Below, piece after piece: positions 1-6,133 of a DNA stretch of 6,133 nt (its first letter is position 1; each line of letters begins with the position of its first letter). The notes under the pieces were generated by a model. It ran no database searches. It had not been told where the DNA came from and saw only the letters and a list, made by a program, of their open reading frames with translations. Origin of the DNA: Campylobacteraceae bacterium (GTDB lineage Bacteria > Campylobacterota > Campylobacteria > Campylobacterales > Sulfurovaceae); the NCBI GenBank assembly GCA_027083075.1, contig JALWQQ010000109.1:1-6133 (forward strand). Reading direction: 5' to 3'. A program made the position numbers and the translations under genes.

Positions 1-303
1 GGTATCGGGCTTAAGACGGGTATCGACAAAATGCGTAGCATACCGACTACCAACCGTCGCGATCTGCTTCAAGCTACGCTTCCCGGCTCCCGGATAGCCA
101 CGATAGACATTAAATGCCGTTACCCTCGGATCGTCGATCTTTTTCCACTCGAAACCGACCGAGCTCATCGTTGCGATCGTCTTGACCTCGTTCACTCTCG
201 GCAAAAGCGGATCGGTCTCGAAAGTAAGCATCCCTTGCACATCGCTACAGCCGTTAAAGAGCATCAAAAAGAGTGCCGCTATCCAATAAACGATCGATCT
301 CAT
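1..303 (-). CDS. Fibronectin type III domain lipoprotein, N-terminal part (FlpA-like), cut by window edge
   Basis: The first 101 codons are in the window and the frame runs open off the left edge. Residues 1-19 form a lipoprotein signal: a short n-region with Arg2, a hydrophobic core, and a lipobox-like LFNGC that makes Cys19 the likely lipidated residue, so the protein should be anchored in the envelope. Residues about 36-101 read as the start of an FN3 domain (Trp53 in strand B, NVYRG at 65-69, Tyr88, and the DTRLKPDT turn). This gene family follows a pseudouridine synthase gene in Campylobacter, where the counterpart FlpA (Cj1279c) is a fibronectin-binding surface lipoprotein. In a probably free-living relative, host binding should not be assumed. 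The ATG at 303 is chosen because it opens the signal peptide and has a GAGGGG ribosome binding site 10 nt upstream. The first 50 bp overlap the upstream gene's 3' end. Confidence 0.85.
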   Translation of the reverse strand, partial: MRSIVYWIAALFLMLFNGCSDVQGMLTFETDPLLPRVNEVKTIATMSSVGFEWKKIDDPRVTAFNVYRGYPGAGKRSLKQIATVGSRYATHFVDTRLKPDT

Positions 304-1213
304 CGATAAGATTCCCCTCGAAATAGGTGTCGATATATGCTGCCATGTCTGCAAAAAGCGGTGCGCCTATGCGTATCCGCTGCGCCGTTCTCGGGTGCGT
401 TACATAGAGCTCGTAGGCATGCAGATAGACTCTTGGGATTGTACTTCGTTTGCTCTTAAATCCGTATAAAGTATCGCCCAAGATATGCCTGCCTATATGA
501 CTCAGATGCACGCGTATCTGATGGGTGCGCCCCGTAAAGAGCTTTGCGGCGATCAGCGCACTTCCCGTACGACTCTCGGCGATATTGACAAAGGCGCTCT
601 TTGCCGCTTTACCGCCTTCTACAACCGCCATTTTGAGTCTGTTTTTAGGATGACGGGCGATAGGTGCTTCGACGATACGACTCTCTTTTAACGGTTTGTC
701 TATGAGCGCCAGATAGTAGCGCCCCATTGTCTTATCTTGCAACTGCCTACTCAACGCCTCGTGCGCTTCGTTGTTTTTGGCAACCAGCAACGCACCCGTC
801 GTCTCTTTGTCGATACGGTGCACAATGCCGTGACGCTCTTCACCGCTGAGTGTCGAAAGCGACACGCCACGCTGCTTAAGCCAGTCAACCAGCGTCGGCT
901 CTTTTACCGACGGTGCGGGGTGCACAACCAAGCCTGCAGGCTTGTTTATCACCATTATATCTTCATCTTCATAGAGCACCTCGACATCAAAATCAACAGG
1001 CACGGCATCTCGCTTTATCGGCACTACAAGTTCATAGGCGATCTCATCACCTGCCGAAACCTTGACACTCGCCTTGACAACATGCCGACCGTTAAGATAA
1101 ACATGTCCCTCTTTGATGAGCTTTTCGACCTGATTGCGACTCTTGCCGAGTGCTTGCGCCAGCACTCTGTCAAGCCTTCCCGAAACGGGCGCGGATAATC
1201 TCTCTACACTCAT
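254..1213 (-). CDS. RluA/RluD-family 23S rRNA pseudouridine synthase
   Basis: A 319-residue enzyme of the family that isomerises uridines to pseudouridine in structured RNA, most likely large-subunit rRNA as in RluD. Residues about 11-60 form an S4 RNA-binding domain (SGRLDRVLAQALGKSR, then the GHVYLNG turn). Residues about 78-290 form the catalytic domain: INKPAGLVVHP at 89-99, the active-site motif HRIDK with catalytic Asp135, and the C-terminal GRTHQIRVHL at 228-237. All core motifs are intact and the length is normal for the RluD type. The last ~20 residues (after YFEG) are a polar tail whose DNA also encodes the next gene's signal peptide. The ATG at 1213 overlaps the upstream TGA as ATGA, so translation is probably coupled; only a weak AGG precedes it. 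The Campylobacter counterpart is Cj1280c. Family is certain; the exact target uridines cannot be read from sequence. Confidence 0.95.
   Translation of the reverse strand: MSVERLSAPVSGRLDRVLAQALGKSRNQVEKLIKEGHVYLNGRHVVKASVKVSAGDEIAYELVVPIKRDAVPVDFDVEVLYEDEDIMVINKPAGLVVHPAPSVKEPTLVDWLKQRGVSLSTLSGEERHGIVHRIDKETTGALLVAKNNEAHEALSRQLQDKTMGRYYLALIDKPLKESRIVEAPIARHPKNRLKMAVVEGGKAAKSAFVNIAESRTGSALIAAKLFTGRTHQIRVHLSHIGRHILGDTLYGFKSKRSTIPRVYLHAYELYVTHPRTAQRIRIGAPLFADMAAYIDTYFEGNLIDEIDRLLDSGTLFDAL
314..319 (-). promoter_or_regulatory. Ribosome binding site of the FN3 lipoprotein gene
   Basis: GAGGGG on the minus strand, 10 nt before the ATG at 303, lies inside the 3' coding part of the pseudouridine synthase gene. 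It supports starting the lipoprotein within that gene, although no gap separates the two. Confidence 0.5.
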
Positions 1214-1548
1214 CGCAAAAACTGCCTACGTATCCATCCGACTTTATTGCCAATGCGCACCTTGCACCAGATCGGATATTTCCACAAAAGGTAGTCGCGC
1301 TTGGTTGTGTTGCACTCTTCGAGGATAGCGGCGGTATCGCGCAAGCGTTTACAGCCAAGCACATCGACCGTCGTTCCATTGTGCGCACGTGTAGAGACTA
1401 CGGGAGATTTGCGCGAGGGTTTTGTGTGCAGCATCGCCACTTCGCAGGCGCTCAAGAGCGACAAACGCATCTGCGAAGGCGTCTCGATCGACTCGGCATA
1501 AAGTATAAAAGTAAAAACGATAGCCAAAGGCAGCATGCTACGATGCAT
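1210..1548 (-). CDS. Small exported SH3-like domain protein
   Basis: A 112-residue protein with an N-terminal signal peptide: MHRS n-region, hydrophobic core to about residue 18, likely cut after LYA. The C-terminal half fits a bacterial SH3-type (SH3b) fold. The clearest mark is the closing [18 protein letters not shown] at 94-111, the usual end of these domains. An earlier strand reads VAMLHTKPS at 37-45, where the family typically has a 'lnvRsgps'-like stretch. Four Cys (35, 66, 79, 95) follow the signal and could form two disulfides in the periplasm. SH3b domains often bind peptidoglycan or mediate protein contacts, but no ligand can be inferred. The start at 1548 overlaps the kinase stop by 11 bp. 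A second ATG at 1536 is possible but loses the charged n-region, and the frame is open upstream to 1665 with residues unlike a signal. Its TGA overlaps the next ATG. Confidence 0.75.
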   Translation of the reverse strand: MHRSMLPLAIVFTFILYAESIETPSQMRLSLLSACEVAMLHTKPSRKSPVVSTRAHNGTTVDVLGCKRLRDTAAILEECNTTKRDYLLWKYPIWCKVRIGNKVGWIRRQFLR

Positions 1549-1551
1549 GCT
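1532..1551 (-). repeat. Short palindrome spanning kinase stop and SH3 gene start
   Basis: The arms AGCATGC and GCATGCT pair perfectly (7 bp) around a 6-nt loop. In the mRNA the 5' arm contains the ATG at 1548, the loop and next base contain the kinase TAG (1540-1538), and the 3' arm contains the second candidate ATG at 1536. A hairpin here could hide the SH3 gene start until ribosomes finishing the kinase open it. The pairing is read directly from the sequence; a regulatory role is inference and chance remains possible. Confidence 0.4.
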
Positions 1552-3919
1552 CTTCGAGGTGCTTTCGAAGTGTTGCAAGATCGATCCCCTTAGGCAAGCA
1601 GTGCTCCGCCATCTCTTGACACAACGCTTCATCATCCGTGACGATTTTAACCTTCGTATCGTCAAGCTCCAAGCCGTCTATCAGCAGTCGTGCATATTTT
1701 CCTACAAGTTCCGCATCGACGATGATATAACGATAGGTACTCTTCTCTAACGCCTCATTGAGCCCATCGGTCGTGCTAACACTGTCGATAGCTTCAAAAC
1801 CGAGCTTTTGCAACAAAGAGCGATAGATCTTGGTCACTATAGGATGTCCAAAACAGAGAAGTGCATCGTGTTGCGGGCGCCTTAAGGCCTCTACCTCTTG
1901 CACAGCCGGTGTTTTCGATGTCGCAGATTTATCTGTTATCGCTTCACGCGATGCCTGCTCTGCCGTATCTTGCGATTGTGTCGATTTAGCAGAAGTTTTT
2001 TGCTTATCGGTAGCCGTTTGCTTTTGCCGATAGTAATTTTCAAGGATATCGGTCAGCAATGAAATATCGATTGGTTTGCCGAGATAACCGTCCATTCCGG
2101 CATTGAGATACTTCTCCCTATCGCCCGCCAGTACATTGGCGATTAATGCGACGATCGGTACGTGCTGTAAGCCGTTTTCCGCCTCGTACTGCAAGATCTT
2201 TGCCGTCGCCTCGACACCGCCGAGTACCGGCATCTGAATATCCATCAAGATAAGATCGAGAGGCTCTTTGCTGCGTATCTCAAACGCCTCCTCGCCATTG
2301 GAAGCCAAAAGCACCTCGATCTTATACGTTTCAAGTACTTTTTTGATCAACTTTTGGTTGATCGCATTATCTTCGGCTACCAAGACGCGCATACCCTCAA
2401 AGGTAAGCATGTCCGTCTTGGTGTGATCCGATTTTTCCTGCGCCATGTCAAAGGCGCGGCGCAGACCGGACAAAAGCTTATCGTAGGTCATCGGTGCCGT
2501 GACCGTCGCATCGAAGCGGTGGCGATGCGGATCGATCTGCGTCTTGAGTGCCGCAGTAGTAATCAATACCGTCGGGCACGATACTTTCGAGATCTTCTCA
2601 AGTTCTCCGTCATAGCGCGCATATCGATGGTAAAAGAGCATCACATCCGGCAAGGGCTTGGGTGAGTCTCCAAAGATCTCCTCATAAAGATAGAGCTCGA
2701 AGTCAACCCCCATATAATCCAGATAATCAAAAAGAAACTGTTCGGTTTCGCGATAACTTCCCGCAACCGGCAATGCCAAACCGACCTTTTTACTACGGCA
2801 GGTATCGGAAATAATCTCTTGTGATTCAAATGCTTTATCTCTTGGCAAAGAGAGTGTAAAGAAGAATGTGGTGCCCTTGCCCGGTTCACTCTCCAGATCC
2901 AACTTGCCACCCATCAAATCGACCATCTTCGAAGAGATCGATAAGCCCAAGCCCGTGCCGCCGAACTCACGCGTCGTACTGATATCCGCTTGTGCAAAGG
3001 CCTCGAAGATCTTCTCTTTATCTTCAGGACTGATACCGATACCGGTATCTTTGACTTCAAAGCGCAACGCATCGGAATCGCCCGCATCCTCGTCTCGTCG
3101 AACGGTGACGGTGACGGTACCGTACGAGGGGGTAAACTTCAAAGCATTACCGACAAGGTTGGTAAGTACTTGGGTGATCTTGGTGGGGTCGCCCATACGC
3201 CTTCGCTCGATTGCAGGGTCGATATAGACACCCAACAAGATGTTTTTTTGGTCTGCTTTTGCCGAGAGCATCTCCACTACGCCCTCTACAGTATCGCGAA
3301 GATCGAAGGATATCTCTTCGACTTCCATCTTATCGGCACTGATCTTCGTAAGATCCAAGATATCGTTAATGATCGCCAGAAGGTTTTCAGAGCTCTGCTC
3401 GATGATCTTGACATACTCGCGTTGCTCTTCGTTAAGATCGGTATCGCGTAAGATTTGGGTAAAGCCAATAATACCGTTAAGCGGTGTACGTAACTCATGA
3501 GACATATTTGCCAAAAAAGAGGTTTTCGCCTCGCCTGCCTCCTTTGCCTCTTGCTCCTTAAGATAGAGCATATGAAGCACCGATTCGAGATACTTGTAGA
3601 CAGCTTTTTTATCGCTCAAATCCTTTGGTAGCGGCGGCAGATCGCTTTGTTCGTCATCTTTTGAGAGCGCCATATTATCAATGCCGGAGACAACGGTTTT
3701 TAAAAGTGCCTCTTCTTGTGAACGATGAAAAATTAGACGAGAAAAATAAAAAATAAGCAAGAAGCTCAATGCAAAAGTAGCAATCAATGCATCATGATAT
3801 ATGTCAAATGAAAAATTTTCTTCTATCAAAACACTTTTATAAAGCAAAAACCCGCTATAACCCAGTACGAAAAAGAGCAGTACGAGAATCAAAGCAAAAA
3901 ATAGCCAACGAAAAAGCAT
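1538..3919 (-). CDS. Membrane-bound hybrid sensor histidine kinase with three receiver-like modules
   Basis: A 793-residue inner-membrane kinase. TM1 is about 4-27 and TM2 about 43-64, with only ~15 residues between them in the periplasm. I see no HAMP, PAS or other sensor domain. Residues 65-132 are a polar, probably helical linker. His[16 protein letters not shown] with phospho-His141. HATPase: N-box [10 protein letters not shown] (254-263), G1 DTGIGI (291-296), F-box FEAFAQ (305-310), G2 GGTGLGL (320-326). Residues ~376-490 resemble a receiver without acidic pocket or acceptor. Residues ~510-630 form a real receiver (Glu516, Asp517, acceptor Asp560, Lys615), but the usual Thr/Ser is Ile593. 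A Gln/Thr/Ser/Lys-rich linker (631-685) leads to a third receiver-like module (~686-790) that keeps Asp735 but lacks the acidic pair. No DNA-binding output domain is present and the partner is unknown. The start at 3919 has a strong AAGGGGGAG site; an in-frame ATG at 3952 would add 11 residues. Confidence 0.95.
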   Translation of the reverse strand: MLFRWLFFALILVLLFFVLGYSGFLLYKSVLIEENFSFDIYHDALIATFALSFLLIFYFSRLIFHRSQEEALLKTVVSGIDNMALSKDDEQSDLPPLPKDLSDKKAVYKYLESVLHMLYLKEQEAKEAGEAKTSFLANMSHELRTPLNGIIGFTQILRDTDLNEEQREYVKIIEQSSENLLAIINDILDLTKISADKMEVEEISFDLRDTVEGVVEMLSAKADQKNILLGVYIDPAIERRRMGDPTKITQVLTNLVGNALKFTPSYGTVTVTVRRDEDAGDSDALRFEVKDTGIGISPEDKEKIFEAFAQADISTTREFGGTGLGLSISSKMVDLMGGKLDLESEPGKGTTFFFTLSLPRDKAFESQEIISDTCRSKKVGLALPVAGSYRETEQFLFDYLDYMGVDFELYLYEEIFGDSPKPLPDVMLFYHRYARYDGELEKISKVSCPTVLITTAALKTQIDPHRHRFDATVTAPMTYDKLLSGLRRAFDMAQEKSDHTKTDMLTFEGMRVLVAEDNAINQKLIKKVLETYKIEVLLASNGEEAFEIRSKEPLDLILMDIQMPVLGGVEATAKILQYEAENGLQHVPIVALIANVLAGDREKYLNAGMDGYLGKPIDISLLTDILENYYRQKQTATDKQKTSAKSTQSQDTAEQASREAITDKSATSKTPAVQEVEALRRPQHDALLCFGHPIVTKIYRSLLQKLGFEAIDSVSTTDGLNEALEKSTYRYIIVDAELVGKYARLLIDGLELDDTKVKIVTDDEALCQEMAEHCLPKGIDLATLRKHLEEHAS

Positions 3920-4008
3920 CTTCTCCCCCTTCAGAAAAAGATTCATGTACATCTTATCGAAATATTTTCAATGTAAGTTTATTTGTTTGTGCAATATTTT
4001 GATAAATC
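3920..4008 (-). promoter_or_regulatory. AT-rich intergenic gap with a candidate promoter for the kinase operon
   Basis: This 89-bp gap is the only one in the window and is far richer in A+T than the flanking genes. A -10-like TAAGAT lies at 3956-3951 on the minus strand, with a poor -35-like CTTACA 15 nt upstream, which would start transcription roughly 25 nt before the kinase ATG at 3919. Just past the TtcA-like stop there is a 5-bp inverted repeat, GATAA-GAT-TTATC. It is too short and lacks a T-run, so it is not a convincing terminator, and read-through from the upstream genes remains possible. The promoter call is weak: 4 of 6 bases match in each box. Confidence 0.3.
3923..3931 (-). promoter_or_regulatory. 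Ribosome binding site fixing the kinase start at 3919
   Basis: AAGGGGGAG on the minus strand lies 3 nt before the ATG at 3919 (about 5 nt if AAGGGG is taken as the core). It is the strongest Shine-Dalgarno match in the window. The alternative ATG codons at 3952 and 3946 have no comparable site and would place polar residues before the first membrane segment. Confidence 0.65.
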
Positions 4009-4794
4009 TTATCGTTTCCAGCGTGCCGGATCCAAAAAGGTGTCGTCATGGATGTGCGCAAAGGCCGATTGTAGCTTCTTGAAGAGATCGGGGTGCTCTT
4101 TTTCCATCTGCGCTAACCATGCCTTGGTTTGCGCACGCGCAAAGGGGTACTTGACCTGCATGCGCATCGCAGGACATGCCTCGTCACCGATAGTCTCAAA
4201 GCCGTTACTTTGTGCAAAGCCGCGCAGTTGTGACTCTCTACAGCGAATCAGCGGGCGGATCACCTCAAAACCCTTCTCGCTGCGATAGATCGGCGCCATC
4301 GCTCGTAGCGTACCGTTGTAGAGCATATTCATAAAAAAGCTCTCCGCCATATCATCAAGATGGTGTCCCAATGCCACCTTGTTAAAGTCGTTCTCGGCGG
4401 CAAAGGTGTAGAGTGCACCGCGTCGCATCCGCGAAAAGTAGCTGCAAAAAGAGCTGTTTTCTCGGATCGTCTCTTGGGCGATATCGAAGATCTTCGTTTC
4501 GTAGATATGGTGTATGATGCCGTAGGTTTCGCAATGTTTATGAAGCGCCTCATAGTTCTCTTCCGGCATGCCGTAGCTCACCGTGACCGCCTCGAAATAA
4601 AAGGAAAAAGGCGCGTGGCGCTGCATATGCGAAAGTAGATGCACCAACGCCAATGAGTCTTTGCCACCACTAAGTCCGACCAAGACGCGATCGCCTTCAC
4701 CGATCAGCCTATACTCCACATTGGTTTTACCAAAGCACTTTTGCAGCTTTTTGCTCAGCTTGGCAACGGGGTGATCGGGTTTAGCGTAACGCAT
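4009..4794 (-). CDS. TtcA-like PP-loop tRNA thiolation enzyme (2-thiocytidine family) with altered CxxC
   Basis: A 261-residue cytoplasmic ATP-pyrophosphatase of the TtcA family; E. coli TtcA makes 2-thiocytidine at tRNA position 32. The PP-loop SGGKDS (42-47) binds ATP and activates the target base. Other family marks are SFCSYFSRMRRG (115-126), GHHLDD (143-148), MLYNGTLRAM (157-166), RPLIRCRE (180-187) and DEACPAMRMQ (204-213). E. coli TtcA holds a [4Fe-4S] cluster with two Cys of a CxxC plus one later Cys. Here Cys117 and Cys207 match the first and third, but the second is Phe120. I therefore call it TtcA-like rather than assigning the gene name: it may modify a different site or use a different cluster geometry. 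The start overlaps mtnN by 14 bp, and a GAGGAG sits 13 nt upstream, rather far. The order fabD-mtnN-this gene matches Campylobacter Cj0116-Cj0118. Confidence 0.88.
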   Translation of the reverse strand: MRYAKPDHPVAKLSKKLQKCFGKTNVEYRLIGEGDRVLVGLSGGKDSLALVHLLSHMQRHAPFSFYFEAVTVSYGMPEENYEALHKHCETYGIIHHIYETKIFDIAQETIRENSSFCSYFSRMRRGALYTFAAENDFNKVALGHHLDDMAESFFMNMLYNGTLRAMAPIYRSEKGFEVIRPLIRCRESQLRGFAQSNGFETIGDEACPAMRMQVKYPFARAQTKAWLAQMEKEHPDLFKKLQSAFAHIHDDTFLDPARWKR

Positions 4795-5488
4795 CGGCGT
4801 GTACGATCTCCTCTACCATAGACAAGATAAAGTCGGCACTGCGCTTTGCCGAACTCTCCAAAAAGGTATCGAAGTCAAACCCCGCATCCATATCCGCCGC
4901 ATCGCTGATGGAACGTAAGATGCAAAAGGGTCGATCAAGCGCATCGCAGACCACGGCCACCGCCGCACCCTCCATCTCCAACGCATCGGCGCCGAAGGTT
5001 TCGGCTATCCACCTTTTGCGTGCACTATCGGCGACGAACTGATCTCCCGTAGCGATAACCCCCTCTTGAAGTGCGATACCCTTTTTCTCGGCAACATCGT
5101 GCGCGATCTTTCTAAGCGCCTTGTCGCTCTCAACAAAGACCTCCCCCTCGGGTACATAGCCGTAGGGGTGTCCGAAGGCGGTGATATCCAGATCGTGTTG
5201 GCAGAGTCCGCTTGCTACGATCAGATCGCCGATCTTTAGTGAAGGATTGATCGCACCCGCCACACCGCTAAAGAGTAGCATGTCACAGCCATAACGCTCC
5301 AGCAGTGTTGCCGCGGTCAATGCGGCAAAGACTTTGCCGATCTTCGAGTAGGCAACTACCAGTTCCGCATCCCCATAATGCCCTATCGTGTAGCGATTTT
5401 TGGCATAGATCTCGTTGTGCGGATCTTCGAGTTGTGCAATGATCGGTGCCGTCTCTTCGGGCATTGCGCCCATGATCGCTATCTTCAT
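4781..5488 (-). CDS. mtnN: 5'-methylthioadenosine/S-adenosylhomocysteine nucleosidase (MTAN, Pfs)
   Basis: A full-length 235-residue nucleosidase that removes adenine from methylthioadenosine, S-adenosylhomocysteine and 5'-deoxyadenosine. It opens with MKIAIMGAMPEE, giving Glu12 as the residue that activates water. The purine/ribose pocket motif EMEGAA (171-176, Glu173) and the general acid in SISDAAD (Asp196) are intact, as is FSGVAGAI (73-80). In Campylobacter and Helicobacter the same enzyme also cleaves 6-amino-6-deoxyfutalosine in menaquinone synthesis, so a second role in respiration is likely here by lineage, though it is not visible in the sequence. The ATG at 5488 overlaps the fabD TGA as ATGA, which suggests coupled translation. 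The 3' end overlaps the TtcA-like gene by 14 bp. Nothing in it looks truncated or unusual. Confidence 0.97.
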   Translation of the reverse strand: MKIAIMGAMPEETAPIIAQLEDPHNEIYAKNRYTIGHYGDAELVVAYSKIGKVFAALTAATLLERYGCDMLLFSGVAGAINPSLKIGDLIVASGLCQHDLDITAFGHPYGYVPEGEVFVESDKALRKIAHDVAEKKGIALQEGVIATGDQFVADSARKRWIAETFGADALEMEGAAVAVVCDALDRPFCILRSISDAADMDAGFDFDTFLESSAKRSADFILSMVEEIVHADALR

Positions 5489-6133
5489 GCACCCAACTCT
5501 CTAAGTGCTGCGATCGTCGCCTCAAGCGAATCGGGATCGGAAACATTGAAGTGCGGTTTTTTGGTCGCTTTGCGATTGAGCCCCTTAAGCACGGCACCAT
5601 GCCCGAACTCTATATAGCAGTCCACATTGTCATCAATAGCTGCGATCGACTGCTTATAGCGCACCGGCATGACCAGCTGCTTGGGCAACAGCTCCAGTGC
5701 TTCCGCTTTACTTTGGTAAGGTGCTGCGGTCACATTGGAAATAACAGGAGCTTCAAAGCGCTCTTTTAGGGCAACTTCAAGCGCCTCGGCAAGCGGCGCA
5801 GAGGCGCTCTCAAGCAGCGGGCAGTGAGAGGCTACCGACATATTGAGCAGCATTGCGCGTTTGGCGCCGGCACTTTTTAGCCTATCGACGAGTCGCTCCA
5901 AATCCTCCTTGATACCCGCGATGACGATCTGCCCCTCGGCGTTGTAGTTTGCCGCCCAGACACGCATCCCCTCTTTGCGCGCCTCTTCACATAGACTCTC
6001 TACCGTCGCATCGTCAAGCCCAAGACTTACCAGCATCCCCACATCGATACCTTCGCACGCTTGCGCCATCAACTTACCGCGCAGATGCACCAAAGAAACC
6101 GCATCGATCGCATCCAGCGCGCCAACGCATACC
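5485..6133 (-). CDS. fabD: Malonyl-CoA:ACP transacylase FabD, C-terminal part (cut by window edge)
   Basis: The frame is open from the right edge (first whole codon at 6132), giving the last 215 residues of the enzyme that moves malonyl from CoA to acyl carrier protein to start fatty acid elongation. The N-terminal lobe with the GHSLG serine motif lies outside the window; the fragment begins just after it at VGALDA. Visible marks, numbered within the fragment, are LVHLRGKLM (14-22) whose Arg18 binds the malonyl carboxylate, NYNAEGQIVIAG (62-73), VASHCPLL (100-107) with catalytic His103, PVISNVTA (129-136), and EFGHGAVLKGL (175-185), usually written E-GPG-VL-GL. Arg158 in PVRYKQS stands where E. 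coli has Gln250; I believe Arg is common there in other bacteria. The TTG and ATG codons inside this stretch are internal codons, not starts. The stop overlaps the mtnN start. Confidence 0.95.
   Translation of the reverse strand, partial: VCVGALDAIDAVSLVHLRGKLMAQACEGIDVGMLVSLGLDDATVESLCEEARKEGMRVWAANYNAEGQIVIAGIKEDLERLVDRLKSAGAKRAMLLNMSVASHCPLLESASAPLAEALEVALKERFEAPVISNVTAAPYQSKAEALELLPKQLVMPVRYKQSIAAIDDNVDCYIEFGHGAVLKGLNRKATKKPHFNVSDPDSLEATIAALRELGA

Noticed and set aside
737..1198. Plus-strand open frame of 153 codons opposite the pseudouridine synthase gene
   Set aside because: It lies wholly antisense to a gene with intact catalytic motifs, shows no family resemblance and has no good ribosome binding site. 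Long antisense frames are expected at this base composition.
1444..1458. LLSAC in the SH3-like protein read as a lipobox at Cys35
   Set aside because: It is separated from the hydrophobic core by about a dozen polar residues ([12 protein letters not shown]), so a signal peptidase I site near residue 18 fits better.
1549..1665. Longer N-terminus for the SH3-like protein (start at 1665)
   Set aside because: The extra 39 residues are Arg/Ser-rich, overlap the kinase tail by 128 bp and would bury the signal peptide inside the protein.
3096..3122. Tandem gacggt / ggtgac units
   Set aside because: They encode alternating Thr-Val in a beta strand of the ATPase domain and fit ordinary coding sequence.
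2990..3451. Plus-strand open frame of 153 codons opposite the kinase core
   Set aside because: It is the mirror of the HisKA/HATPase coding region; its translation has no recognisable domain.
3998..4010. GATAA-GAT-TTATC inverted repeat as an intrinsic terminator for the TtcA-like gene
   Set aside because: The stem is only 5 bp and AT-rich, and no T-run follows on the minus strand.
1..6133. A defence system, mobile element, CRISPR array or RNA gene
   Set aside because: Every stretch except the 89-bp gap is covered by recognisable minus-strand genes. I saw no direct repeat array, transposase, integrase or tRNA-like cloverleaf.

Overview
The window holds six protein-coding genes, all on the minus strand and packed with almost no spacing. 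In transcription order (right to left) they are the 3' part of fabD, mtnN/pfs, a TtcA-like PP-loop tRNA thiolase, a membrane-bound hybrid histidine kinase, a small exported SH3-like protein, an RluA/RluD-family pseudouridine synthase, and the 5' part of a fibronectin type III lipoprotein. I see no RNA gene, mobile element, CRISPR array or long repeat.

The content suggests a member of the Campylobacterota (Epsilonproteobacteria). The order fabD - MTA/SAH nucleosidase - TtcA-like matches what I remember of Campylobacter jejuni Cj0116-Cj0118. The order pseudouridine synthase - FN3 lipoprotein matches Cj1280c-Cj1279c (flpA), which are separate loci in that species. Base composition looks close to 50% G+C by eye, too high for Campylobacter or Helicobacter. 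It fits better with free-living relatives of the Sulfurovum / Nitratifractor / Hydrogenimonas kind; the genus is inference.

Layout: (1) Positions 4009-6133 form a housekeeping run (fatty acid initiation, SAH/MTA and probably aminofutalosine cleavage, tRNA thiolation) with ATGA or short overlaps between genes. (2) Positions 3920-4008 are the only real intergenic gap. It is AT-rich and may carry a promoter for the downstream genes; no terminator is visible. (3) Positions 1210-3919 hold the hybrid kinase and the SH3-like protein, which overlap by 11 bp. (4) Positions 1-1213 hold the pseudouridine synthase and the FN3 lipoprotein, which overlap by 50 bp. The four genes from the kinase onward look translationally coupled, so a signalling gene and an envelope protein may be co-expressed with an rRNA modification enzyme.

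Nothing here amounts to a clear new system. The best leads are residue-level oddities: a Thr-to-Ile change at the signalling position of the kinase's only well-formed receiver domain, two degenerate receiver-like modules around it, and a TtcA-like enzyme in which the second Cys of the CxxC iron-sulfur motif is Phe. There is also a short palindrome exactly over the kinase stop and the SH3 gene start.
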